DNA of 64,000 nucleotides from Sinomonas terrae (GTDB lineage: Bacteria > Actinomycetota > Actinomycetes > Actinomycetales > Micrococcaceae): NCBI RefSeq assembly GCF_022539255.1, contig NZ_JAKZBV010000001.1:2356001-2420000 (forward strand), read 5' to 3'. The translations under genes and the position numbers were made by a program. Under the pieces are notes generated by a model. It searched no databases, was not told where the DNA came from, and saw nothing but the letters and a program-made list of their open reading frames with translations. Numbering within the stretch: position 1 is the first letter of the stretch; every line of letters starts with the position of its first letter. Shown piece by piece: positions 7,587 through 15,631 of the stretch.

Positions 7587-10175
7587 ATGAGACTCGACAA
7601 GCTCCTCCCACAGCCCGGACACCGCGCTGATTCCGCCGCTCTCTCCGACGGGCTGCCCGATGCCGTCTACGAGCGATTCGTCGAGTGGGCCGAGGGCCGG
7701 GGCCTCTCGCTCTACCCTGCTCAGGACGAGGCCGTCATGGAGCTCGTTCAGGGCAACAATGTGATCCTCGCGACCCCTACGGGGTCCGGGAAGTCGCTCG
7801 TCGCGATTGCCGCGCACTTCTATGGCCTCGCCACGGGACAGCGCAGCTACTACACGGCGCCGATCAAGGCCCTCGTCTCGGAGAAGTTCTTCGCCCTGTG
7901 CGAGATCTTCGGCGCGGAGAACGTGGGAATGGTCACGGGCGACTCGTCGGTCAACGGGCAGGCGCCGATCATCTGCTGCACTGCGGAGATCCTCGCGAAC
8001 CACGCACTGCGTGAGGGGGCAGCGGCGGAGCTGGGTCCCGTCGTCATGGACGAGTTCCACTTCTACTCGGACCCCCAGCGAGGCTGGGCCTGGCAGGTTC
8101 CCCTCCTCGAACTCCCTCAGGCGCAATTCCTCCTCATGAGCGCGACCCTCGGCGATGTGAGCCGCTTCGAGCGCGAGCTCACCGAGCGCACGGGGCGGAC
8201 GACGACGACGGTCGCCGGGGCGGAACGCCCCATCCCCTTGCATTACTACTACGAGGAGAAGCCCGTCCACGAGACGCTTGAGGAGCTCCTCGCGACCAAG
8301 CAGGCGCCCGTCTACGTCGTGCACTTCAGCCAGCTCGAGGCGATCGAACGGGCGCAGCAGCTCATGAGCGTGAACGTGTGCACGCGCGAGGAGAAGGAGC
8401 GCATCGCCGAACTCATCGCGCACTTCCGCTTCGCGGCAGGCTTCGGCAAGACTCTCAACCGGCTCGTCCGGCACGGTATCGGCGTCCATCACGCTGGCAT
8501 GCTGCCCAAGTATCGGCGCCTGGTCGAGCAGCTTGCCCAGGCGGGGCTCCTCAAAGTCATCTGCGGGACCGACACGTTGGGGGTCGGAATCAACGTCCCG
8601 ATCCGCACGGTGCTGCTCACTGCGCTCAGCAAGTTCGATGGCCAGCGCACGCGACACCTCAACGCACGTGAATTCCACCAGATCTCCGGACGTGCAGGCC
8701 GGGCGGGGTTCGACACGGCCGGAACCGTCGTCGTCCAGGCCCCGGAGCATGTCGTCGAGAACAACCGCGCCCTCGAGAAGGCGCGTGCGAAGTTCGGCGA
8801 CGACGCGCGTAAACTGCGGCAAGTCGTCAAGAAGAAGCCGCCGGAAGGCTTCGTCTCGTGGGGGCGCCCCACGTACGAACGACTCGTCGAGGCCTCGCCC
8901 GAACCGCTCAGCTCGAGCTTCACGGTGACGCATGCGATGCTCTTGAACCTCGTGGCGCGCCCCGGGAACCCGGTGGCAGCAACGCGCCGCCTCCTCGAGG
9001 AGAACCATGAACCGCGCATCGTCCAGCTGCGCCTCATGCGCCGTGCGCTCGGCATCCTGCGTGAGCTCCTTGCGGCCGGCGTGGTAGAGCGGATCCCGGC
9101 CGAGGAGCGGAGCGCGTCCGACCTCGAGACCGGGCGGACTCTCCGCCTGACCGTCGACCTCCAGGAGAACTTCGCCCTCAACCAGCCGCTCTCCCCGTTC
9201 GCCCTGGCGGCCCTCGACCTCCTGGATCCGGAGTCGCCCTCGTACGCACTCGACGTCGTCTCCGTGATCGAAGCGACCCTCGAGAAGCCACGGCAGATCC
9301 TCTCCGCACAGCTCAAACGGGCTCGCGCGGACGCCGTGGCCGCCATGAAGGCAGAAGGGCTCGAGTACAGCGAGCGGATGGCCATCCTCGATACTGTGAC
9401 GTACCCCGAACCGCTCAAAGAGCTCCTCGAGGCTGCCTTCGAGGAATACCGGAAGCACGCGCCGTGGGTCGGCGATTTCGAGCTCGCGCCGAAGTCCGTG
9501 GTGCGTGACATGTACGAGCGAGCTATGGACTTCGGGGAGTTTGTGCAGTTCTACTCGCTCGCGCGCAGCGAAGGCATCGTCCTGCGCTACCTGACAGACG
9601 CGTACAAGGCGCTCAACCAGACCGTGCCGCAGGATTCCCTCCGAGACGACCTCGAAGATCTCATCGAATGGCTTGGCGAGCTTGTACGGCAGGTGGACTC
9701 GAGCCTGCTCGACGAATGGGAGGAGCTCACGAGCGGGCATGAGCTGCACCCGCACGATGCGCCGCCTCCCCCACCCCCTGCCCTCACCTCGAACCGCCGA
9801 GCCTTCCGGGTCATGGTCCGGAACGAGCTCTTCCGGCGAGTCGAGCTCTTCGCTGACGAGGATTCGGCCGGCCTCGCGGAGCTGGACCGGAACTTCGCCT
9901 CCGATGCGGGGGCCGGCTTCGGCGCCGACGCGTGGGAGGACGCCCTCGACGCGTACTTCGACGAACACGAGGACATCGGAACGGGGCCGAACGCCCGCGG
10001 CCCGCAGCTCCTCATCATCGATGAGCAGCCCCGCGTGTGGCACGTTCGGCAGATCTTCGATGATCCAGCTGGGAACCACGACTGGGGCTTCTCGGCCGAC
10101 GTCGACCTTGAGGCCAGCGACGAGGCGGGCTCCGCCGTCATCCGTGTGACCCAGATCGGGCGACTCGGCGGATAG
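7587..10175 (+). CDS. DEAD/DEAH-box RNA/DNA helicase with C-terminal DUF3516
   Basis: An 862-residue superfamily 2 helicase. Motif I is ATPTGSGKS (about residues 60-68), motif II is DEFH (from residue 155), motif III is SATLGD, and the second RecA domain shows HHAGMLPKYRR, GTDTLGVGIN and QISGRAGRAG. This resembles the Ski2/Mtr4-like arrangement. The long C-terminal half matches the actinobacterial DUF3516 extension, whose role is unknown to me. It may act in RNA decay or DNA repair. A TAGGCT element 9 nt upstream and a GGAGG suggest a very short leader. It is followed, 10 nt on, by a GNAT gene and then the iminopeptidase gene, likely one operon. Confidence 0.9.
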   Translation: MRLDKLLPQPGHRADSAALSDGLPDAVYERFVEWAEGRGLSLYPAQDEAVMELVQGNNVILATPTGSGKSLVAIAAHFYGLATGQRSYYTAPIKALVSEKFFALCEIFGAENVGMVTGDSSVNGQAPIICCTAEILANHALREGAAAELGPVVMDEFHFYSDPQRGWAWQVPLLELPQAQFLLMSATLGDVSRFERELTERTGRTTTTVAGAERPIPLHYYYEEKPVHETLEELLATKQAPVYVVHFSQLEAIERAQQLMSVNVCTREEKERIAELIAHFRFAAGFGKTLNRLVRHGIGVHHAGMLPKYRRLVEQLAQAGLLKVICGTDTLGVGINVPIRTVLLTALSKFDGQRTRHLNAREFHQISGRAGRAGFDTAGTVVVQAPEHVVENNRALEKARAKFGDDARKLRQVVKKKPPEGFVSWGRPTYERLVEASPEPLSSSFTVTHAMLLNLVARPGNPVAATRRLLEENHEPRIVQLRLMRRALGILRELLAAGVVERIPAEERSASDLETGRTLRLTVDLQENFALNQPLSPFALAALDLLDPESPSYALDVVSVIEATLEKPRQILSAQLKRARADAVAAMKAEGLEYSERMAILDTVTYPEPLKELLEAAFEEYRKHAPWVGDFELAPKSVVRDMYERAMDFGEFVQFYSLARSEGIVLRYLTDAYKALNQTVPQDSLRDDLEDLIEWLGELVRQVDSSLLDEWEELTSGHELHPHDAPPPPPPALTSNRRAFRVMVRNELFRRVELFADEDSAGLAELDRNFASDAGAGFGADAWEDALDAYFDEHEDIGTGPNARGPQLLIIDEQPRVWHVRQIFDDPAGNHDWGFSADVDLEASDEAGSAVIRVTQIGRLGG

Positions 10176-10185
10176 GTTAGAAGGC

Positions 10186-10680
10186 ATGACTCTTTCGCCG
10201 GTGACCACCTTGAGGCGCGCTACCCCTGACGACGTGCCCGCGATTCTCGAGCTGATCCACGACCTCGCCGTGTATGAGCGCGAGCCGGACGCAGTGAAGA
10301 ACACCGTGCCCGTGCTGACCGAGCAGCTTTTCGGGGAAACCCCCGCAATCTTCGCGCACGTGGTCGAAGAGGACGGCGACGTGATGGGCTTCGCTCTCTG
10401 GTTCCTCAACTACTCCACATGGGAAGGCACTCACGGCATCTACCTCGAGGACCTGTACGTGCGGCCCGAGGCACGCGGACGCGGGTACGGGAAGGCCCTG
10501 CTCCGGGAACTGGCCCGCACGGCGGTGGAGCGGGGATATGCACGGGTTGAGTGGAGTGTTCTCAAGTGGAACGAACCCTCGATCGGGTTCTACCAAAGCA
10601 TCGGCGCGCAGCCGATGGACGAATGGGACACGTTCAGGCTGACCGGCTCCAACCTCGCCTTGTTCGGGACGTCCCAGTGA
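10186..10680 (+). CDS. GNAT N-acetyltransferase, diamine/thialysine type
   Basis: A 164-residue GNAT enzyme that should use acetyl-CoA. The pattern LRRATPDDVPAILELI at the start, LEDLYVRPEARGRGYGKALL in the acetyl-CoA loop (R-x-x-G-x-G), and WSVLKWNEPSIGFYQSIGA at the end match the spermidine/spermine (SSAT)-like or thialysine acetyltransferase subgroup. The substrate is therefore probably a small amine, but this is inference. The stop codon overlaps the GTG start of the downstream iminopeptidase (GTGA), so translation is likely coupled. Confidence 0.88.
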   Translation: MTLSPVTTLRRATPDDVPAILELIHDLAVYEREPDAVKNTVPVLTEQLFGETPAIFAHVVEEDGDVMGFALWFLNYSTWEGTHGIYLEDLYVRPEARGRGYGKALLRELARTAVERGYARVEWSVLKWNEPSIGFYQSIGAQPMDEWDTFRLTGSNLALFGTSQ

Positions 10681-11993
10681 GGCGAACGCGCGGCGCACGG
10701 CATCGGGTCCTCGGCAGCCATGCATTCCGTGGCCTCCGGACCACTGAGCACGTCTTCGATGTGCCGCTCGACCATGGCAACCCGGAAGGCGAGCACCTCG
10801 AGGTCTTCGCCCGCGAGTACGTCTCGGCGGCGCATCCTGCAGAATCGATCGACGGCCTTCCGTGGCTCGTGTTCCTCCAAGGAGGCCCGGGCGGGCGGGG
10901 GAACCGCGTCACCTCGTTGTCCGGCTGGATGAAGGAGGCGGCGAAAGACTTTCGCATCCTCATGCTCGACCAGCGAGGCACGGGGCTCTCAACCCCAGCG
11001 GATCGGCTCACGCTCCCCCTCCGGGGCAAGCCGAGGCAGCAGGCCGAATACCTGGCCCATTTCCGTGCGGACTCGATCGTCTTGGACTGCGAAGCGATCC
11101 GGCGTGCGCTCGGCACGGGTCCCTGGACTGTCTACGGGCAGAGCTACGGCGGCTTCTGCACCCTCACGTACCTCTCAATCGCCCCTCAGGGGCTCCGAGA
11201 GGCACTCATCACCGGCGGCCTCGCACCCTTGGACGGTCCTGCCGAACGGGTCTACCGGGCGACATACGCTCGCCTCGCTGCCCGAAACGCCCAGTTTTTC
11301 TCCTGGTACCCGGATGACCGCCGGCGGGTGACGGAGATCGTCGAGCACCTGCGCAGCGTGCGCGAGCACCTCCCCGACGGGAGTCGGCTCACCCCCGAAC
11401 GCTTTCAGCTCGTCGGCAACCTGCTCGGCGGCAACACGCGCGTCGACAGCCTCCACTACCTTCTCGAGGACGCCTTCACACGATCCGCGGACGGCCGGCG
11501 CCTTACTGATGCGTTCCTCCAGCAGGTTCACGCCATCGTCACGCGCGCTCCGAACCCGCTCTACGCCGTCCTGCACGAATCGATCTACGCGCAAGGCGAG
11601 CCCACCGGCTGGGCGGCCTGGCGCGTCCTCGCCGAGTACCCGGGGTTCCGGGCGGACAGCGAGGAACCGCTCCTCCTTGGGGAGATGGTGTGCCCTTGGC
11701 TGTTCGAGCAGGATCCGGCGCTCGTACCACTCGCCGAGACGGCCGCCCTTCTGGCCGAGAAGTCCGACTGGGGCGCTCTCTATGACGCAGCCAGGCTCGC
11801 CGAGAACGAGGTTCCAGTTGCGGCCGCCGTGTACCGCGACGACATCTATGTGGATCGTTCCCTGTCCCTCGAGACCGCCCACCGGATCCGTGGACTGAAC
11901 GTCTGGGAGACGGCGGACTTCCACCACGATGGCATTGCCGACGACGGCGAAGGCATCTTTGCGCGGCTCCTCGGCCTTGTTCGTGGAGGCTGA
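10677..11993 (+). CDS. pip: Proline iminopeptidase (alpha/beta hydrolase, S33)
   Basis: A 438-residue S33-family peptidase releasing N-terminal proline or related residues. The oxyanion-hole motif GGPGGRG, the LDQRGTGLS segment, the nucleophile elbow GQSYGG and the late His in HHDGIADDGEG are all present, giving a complete Ser-Asp-His set in the family order. The GTG at 10677 overlaps the preceding TGA by four bases (GTGA), and a GGGAC lies upstream; a longer frame into the GNAT gene is rejected. Length and the TEHVFDVPLDH start match actinobacterial S33 proteins. No signal peptide is seen, so it is cytoplasmic. Confidence 0.9.
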   Translation: MRRTRGARHRVLGSHAFRGLRTTEHVFDVPLDHGNPEGEHLEVFAREYVSAAHPAESIDGLPWLVFLQGGPGGRGNRVTSLSGWMKEAAKDFRILMLDQRGTGLSTPADRLTLPLRGKPRQQAEYLAHFRADSIVLDCEAIRRALGTGPWTVYGQSYGGFCTLTYLSIAPQGLREALITGGLAPLDGPAERVYRATYARLAARNAQFFSWYPDDRRRVTEIVEHLRSVREHLPDGSRLTPERFQLVGNLLGGNTRVDSLHYLLEDAFTRSADGRRLTDAFLQQVHAIVTRAPNPLYAVLHESIYAQGEPTGWAAWRVLAEYPGFRADSEEPLLLGEMVCPWLFEQDPALVPLAETAALLAEKSDWGALYDAARLAENEVPVAAAVYRDDIYVDRSLSLETAHRIRGLNVWETADFHHDGIADDGEGIFARLLGLVRGG

Positions 11994-12019
11994 TCCCGCC
12001 TAGCTCCGGCGTGGCCGGC

Positions 12020-14128
12020 TCACGCGTGCCCGGCCGCCTGCATCTGCCGAAGCTCCTTCTTGAGATCGGCTACCTCGTCGCGCAGCCTCGCGGCCAGCTC
12101 GAACTGCAGCTCGGCGGCCGCGCCGTGCATCTGCTCGGTGAGCTGCTCGATCAGTCCTACGAGATCCTCGGCCGGGGCTGCGGCCACCCCGTCGCGCCGC
12201 AGCTCCGCCTCGGCCTTCTCGGCGACGGCGGGTGTCCCCTTGCGCTTTCCGCCCTTCCCGAGGCGTTGGCTCTCGAGCAGGGCGCGCGTGTCCTGATCCT
12301 CCCGGAGGAGCTGGTCCGTGATGTCCGCAATCCGCTTGCGCAGGGGCTGGGGATCGATTCCGTGGTCGCGGTTGAACGCGAGCTGGATGTCACGCCGCCG
12401 GTTCGTCTCGTCGATGGCCTGGGCCATCGAGTCCGTGATCTTGTCCGCGTACATATGAACCTGACCGGAGACGTTGCGGGCCGCGCGCCCGATTGTCTGG
12501 ATGAGCGAGGTGGACGAGCGCAGGAAGCCCTCCTTGTCAGCGTCAAGGATGCTCACAAGCGATACCTCAGGAAGGTCGAGACCCTCGCGGAGGAGGTTGA
12601 TGCCAACCAGGACGTCGAAGACCCCAAGGCGCAGCTCGCGGAGCAGTTCGACGCGGCGCAGCGTGTCAACATCGGAGTGCAGGTACTGGACCTTCACGCC
12701 GTGGCCCATGAGGTAGTCCGTGAGGTCCTCCGCCATGCGCTTCGTGAGGGTCGTGACGAGGACGCGCTCGTCGCGCTCCACGCGGTCGCGGATCTCGCCC
12801 AGGAGATCGTCGATCTGGCCCTTCGTCGGCTTGACGACGACCTCGGGGTCGACGAGGCCCGTCGGGCGGATGATCTGCTGCACGACGCCGTCGGACTTGC
12901 CGAGCTCGTACTTCCCGGGGGTAGCCGAGAGATAGACGGTCTGGCCGATGCGCTCGAGGAACTCGTCCCACTTGAGTGGCCGGTTGTCCATAGCCGAGGG
13001 CAGCCGGAAGCCGTGGTCCACGAGGGTGCGCTTCCGCGACATGTCGCCTTCGTACATCGAACCGATCTGCGGCACTGTCACATGGGACTCATCGATGACC
13101 AGCAGGAAGTCTTCCGGGAAATAGTCGAGGAGGCAGTGCGGGGCGGAGCCCGCTTCGCGCCCGTCGATGTGGCGCGAGTAGTTCTCGATGCCCGAACAGA
13201 AGCCCATCTGCTGCATCATCTCGAGGTCGTACGTCGTGCGCATGCGGAGCCGCTGTGCCTCTACGAGCTTGTTCTGCGACTCGAGCGTCTTGAGACGCTG
13301 CGCGAGCTCGTCCTCGATTGCAGTGATGGCACGGTTCATGCGCTCCGGTCCGGCCACATAGTGCGAAGCCGGGAACACGTACATCTCCTGTTCCTCGCGG
13401 ATGACCTCGCCGGTAACGGGGTGGAGCGTGTGGATGCTCTCGACCTCGTCCCCGAAGAACTCGATGCGGAGGGCGAGCTCCTCGTACATCGGAATGATCT
13501 CGACCGTGTCCCCGCGAACCCGGAACGTACCGCGGTGGAAGTCGATGTCGTTGCGCACGTACTGCATCGAGACGAACTTCCGCAAAAGGGCGTCACGGTC
13601 GAGCTCCATGCCCTGCCGCAGGGTCACCATCCCTGCGACGTACTCTTCAGGCGTGCCGAGGCCGTAAATGCAGGACACGGTCGCCACGACGATGACGTCG
13701 CGCCGCGTGAGCAGCGAATTCGTCGCCGAGTGCCTCAGCCGCTCGACCTCCTCGTTGACCGAGGAATCCTTCTCGATGTAGGTGTCCGTCTGGGGGACGT
13801 ACGCCTCAGGCTGGTAGTAGTCGTAGTAGGAGACGAAGTACTCGACCGCGTTGTTGGGCAGGAGCTCGCGGAACTCGTTGGCAAGCTGCGCGGCGAGCGT
13901 CTTGTTCTGCACCATGACGAGCGTGGGGCGCTGGAGCTTCTCGATCACCCACGCGGTCGTGGCGCTCTTGCCGGTGCCGGTTGCGCCAAGCAGCACGACG
14001 TCCTTCTCGCCGTTCTGAATCCGCTCGGCTATCTCTGCGATCGCCGTCGGCTGGTCGCCAGCTGGCTGGTATTCGCTGACGACCTCGAAGGGGGCGACGA
14101 CCCGGTTGATGTCCTGGGCAAGGCTCAT
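12020..14128 (-). CDS. uvrB: UvrABC system protein B (excinuclease helicase subunit)
   Basis: A 702-residue protein that verifies damage after loading by UvrA and recruits UvrC. P-loop GATGTGKS is at residues 48-55. The beta-hairpin region YYDYYQPEAYVP, DESHVT (motif II), LSATPGKYE, GINLLREGLDLPEV, and TIGRAARN (motif VI) are all intact. The C-terminal UVR domain (LTEQMHGAAAELQFELAARLRDEV) that contacts UvrC is present. Length fits the family. A TAGATT hexamer ends 6 nt before the ATG with no Shine-Dalgarno, so the mRNA may be leaderless. I found no obvious SOS box just upstream. Confidence 0.97.
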   Translation of the reverse strand: MSLAQDINRVVAPFEVVSEYQPAGDQPTAIAEIAERIQNGEKDVVLLGATGTGKSATTAWVIEKLQRPTLVMVQNKTLAAQLANEFRELLPNNAVEYFVSYYDYYQPEAYVPQTDTYIEKDSSVNEEVERLRHSATNSLLTRRDVIVVATVSCIYGLGTPEEYVAGMVTLRQGMELDRDALLRKFVSMQYVRNDIDFHRGTFRVRGDTVEIIPMYEELALRIEFFGDEVESIHTLHPVTGEVIREEQEMYVFPASHYVAGPERMNRAITAIEDELAQRLKTLESQNKLVEAQRLRMRTTYDLEMMQQMGFCSGIENYSRHIDGREAGSAPHCLLDYFPEDFLLVIDESHVTVPQIGSMYEGDMSRKRTLVDHGFRLPSAMDNRPLKWDEFLERIGQTVYLSATPGKYELGKSDGVVQQIIRPTGLVDPEVVVKPTKGQIDDLLGEIRDRVERDERVLVTTLTKRMAEDLTDYLMGHGVKVQYLHSDVDTLRRVELLRELRLGVFDVLVGINLLREGLDLPEVSLVSILDADKEGFLRSSTSLIQTIGRAARNVSGQVHMYADKITDSMAQAIDETNRRRDIQLAFNRDHGIDPQPLRKRIADITDQLLREDQDTRALLESQRLGKGGKRKGTPAVAEKAEAELRRDGVAAAPAEDLVGLIEQLTEQMHGAAAELQFELAARLRDEVADLKKELRQMQAAGHA

Positions 14129-14222
14129 GCATCAAATCTACGCCGGGCTGCGGACAGGGAATGTCCGCATTCGCCCCCGGCTGACTCGCCCGAGAGGGCT
14201 GACGCGTTCGCGCTCACCCGCA

Positions 14223-14843
14223 TCAGCTTGCTGAGACGGTACCCGTTCCAGCGGAAGGCACGAGGACGTCGTGCCAGAGCCTGTCGACGGCATCATGGAG
14301 CTCCACGAGGGTCCCCGTGTTCTCGATGACATAGTCGGCCGCCGCGAGGCGCTCCTCCCTCGAGGCCTGCGCCGACATGCGCGCGCGCGACTGCTCTTCA
14401 GTGAGTCCGTTGCGCTCGCCGAGCCGGCGGATGCGCACCTCATCCGGCGCGTCGACGACGACGACGGTATCGAAATTCCCCGCCTGCCCCGTCTCCACGA
14501 GCAGCGGGATGTCCTGGACGACGACGGCGTCCGCGGGCGCCTGAGCGATGATCTCCGCCGCCCGGGCCCGGACCCGGGGGTGCACGATCGAGTTGAGGAC
14601 CTCGCGGCGCCCGGGGTCCGCGAAGACCAAGGCCCCGAGCGCTGCCCGGTCCAAAGCGCCGTCGTCCGTCAGCATCTCCGGGCCGAACGCCTCAACGATC
14701 TCGGCGAGGCCGTCCGTGCCCGGCTCAACGACCTCCCGTGCGATCAGGTCGGCGTCGACCAGGACGGCGCCCAACTCGACGAGACGCCGCGCGACCTCCG
14801 ACTTCCCCGAGGCGATCCCGCCCGTCAGCCCTACTCTCAGCAC
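14223..14843 (-). CDS. coaE: Dephospho-CoA kinase
   Basis: A 206-residue kinase for the last step of coenzyme A synthesis, phosphorylating the ribose 3'-hydroxyl of dephospho-CoA. The P-loop GLTGGIASGKS lies at residues 6-16. The motif VDADLIAREVVEPG and the lid region QSRARMSAQASREERLAAAD are typical, and length is normal. Some actinobacterial CoaE proteins carry a C-terminal extension; this one is the short single-domain form. The GTG start at 14843 follows TAGGCT by 6 nt. Its position between rpsA and uvrB mirrors the order in mycobacteria. Confidence 0.95.
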   Translation of the reverse strand: MLRVGLTGGIASGKSEVARRLVELGAVLVDADLIAREVVEPGTDGLAEIVEAFGPEMLTDDGALDRAALGALVFADPGRREVLNSIVHPRVRARAAEIIAQAPADAVVVQDIPLLVETGQAGNFDTVVVVDAPDEVRIRRLGERNGLTEEQSRARMSAQASREERLAAADYVIENTGTLVELHDAVDRLWHDVLVPSAGTGTVSAS

Positions 14844-14849
14844 CCGACC

Positions 14850-14865
14850 AGCCTAGCCCTACACT
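14850..14865. promoter_or_regulatory. Face-to-face -10 elements of coaE and yigZ
   Basis: Only 28 bp separate the GTG of coaE (14843) from the GTG of the yigZ-type gene (14872). TAGGCT lies 6 nt before the coaE start (minus strand, 14855-14850), and TACACT lies 6 nt before the yigZ start (plus strand, 14860-14865). Each -35 region would fall inside the other gene's coding start. Neither gene has a Shine-Dalgarno, so both are probably leaderless. Confidence 0.5.
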
Positions 14866-14871
14866 TGTGCG

Positions 14872-15549
14872 GTGACTTCGACCGCTAGCCATGCCTTCCG
14901 CTACAGCACGGTCGACGGCGAGCACCGCCACGAGCTCGAGATCAAGCGCTCCCGATTCATCACAGTCCTGCGGAGGGCCGAGACCGAAGAAGCCGCGCGA
15001 TCCCTCGTCGCCGAGCTGCGCCGCGAGTTCCACGACGCTCGCCACCATTGCAGCGCGTTCGTCCTCGGCCCGGATCGCATGACCCAGCGGAGCAACGACG
15101 ACGGCGAGCCCTCGGGGACTGCGGGCGCACCGATGCTCGAGGCGCTCCTCAAAGGCAGCGCGGTCGACGGCGAAGCGGACCTGAGCGACGTGGCCGCCGT
15201 GGTCGTGCGGTACTTCGGCGGAATCCTGCTCGGCGCCGGCGGCCTCGTCCGGGCCTACTCGGAGTCGGTGTCCCGGGCCTTGGCCACCGCACCGCTCATA
15301 TGGCGCGAGCGGCTGCGGCTCATGTCGGTCGAGGCCCCGCACGGCTCTGCGGGGCGTCTCGAAAATGACCTCCGCGCCTTCGGGATCTCCGTCGTTGGGA
15401 CGGACGACGGCCCGACGGCGACGTCTCTCCGCCTCGCAATCGAGGACGCCGAGCGTGCCGGTGCAGCCTTCCAGGAGCGGCTGGCGACCCTCACGGGCGG
15501 CGGGTGCGTCGCCGTCGACCTCGAAACGTCCTGGGTGGACGTCCCGTAA
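14872..15549 (+). CDS. yigZ: YigZ / IMPACT-family protein
   Basis: A 225-residue protein of the IMPACT (UPF0029) family. The conserved N-terminal part is IKRSRFITVL and the HHCSAFVLG stretch, followed by the signature DDGEPSGTAGAPML and VVVRYFGGILLGAGGLVRAY. The C-terminal ferredoxin-like DUF1949 region follows. Eukaryotic IMPACT acts on translation control through GCN1; the bacterial role is not settled. GTG start without Shine-Dalgarno, 6 nt after TACACT. The gene ends in a strong hairpin shared with the convergent rpsA gene. Confidence 0.9.
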   Translation: MTSTASHAFRYSTVDGEHRHELEIKRSRFITVLRRAETEEAARSLVAELRREFHDARHHCSAFVLGPDRMTQRSNDDGEPSGTAGAPMLEALLKGSAVDGEADLSDVAAVVVRYFGGILLGAGGLVRAYSESVSRALATAPLIWRERLRLMSVEAPHGSAGRLENDLRAFGISVVGTDDGPTATSLRLAIEDAERAGAAFQERLATLTGGGCVAVDLETSWVDVP

Positions 15550-15595
15550 CGTACGAAGGGCGGGCCCTGCGTGTGCAGGGCCCGCCCTTCGTACG
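15550..15595. terminator. Bidirectional terminator hairpin between yigZ and rpsA
   Basis: A perfect inverted repeat with two 21-nt arms (15550-15570 and 15575-15595) and a GTGT loop. It starts one base after the yigZ stop and lies 36 bases beyond the rpsA stop. A short T run follows on the plus side only. The symmetric position between converging genes supports a shared terminator. Confidence 0.85.
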
Positions 15596-15631
15596 GAGCC
15601 TTTCCGGGCGGCTGGATTCAGCCGCGACGGA

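Noticed and set aside
7455..10409. Minus-strand open frame of about 980 codons
   Set aside because: Antisense shadow of the DUF3516 helicase, whose motifs are complete on the other strand.
12011..14329. Plus-strand open frame of about 770 codons
   Set aside because: Antisense shadow of uvrB, again low in motif content; uvrB is unambiguous.
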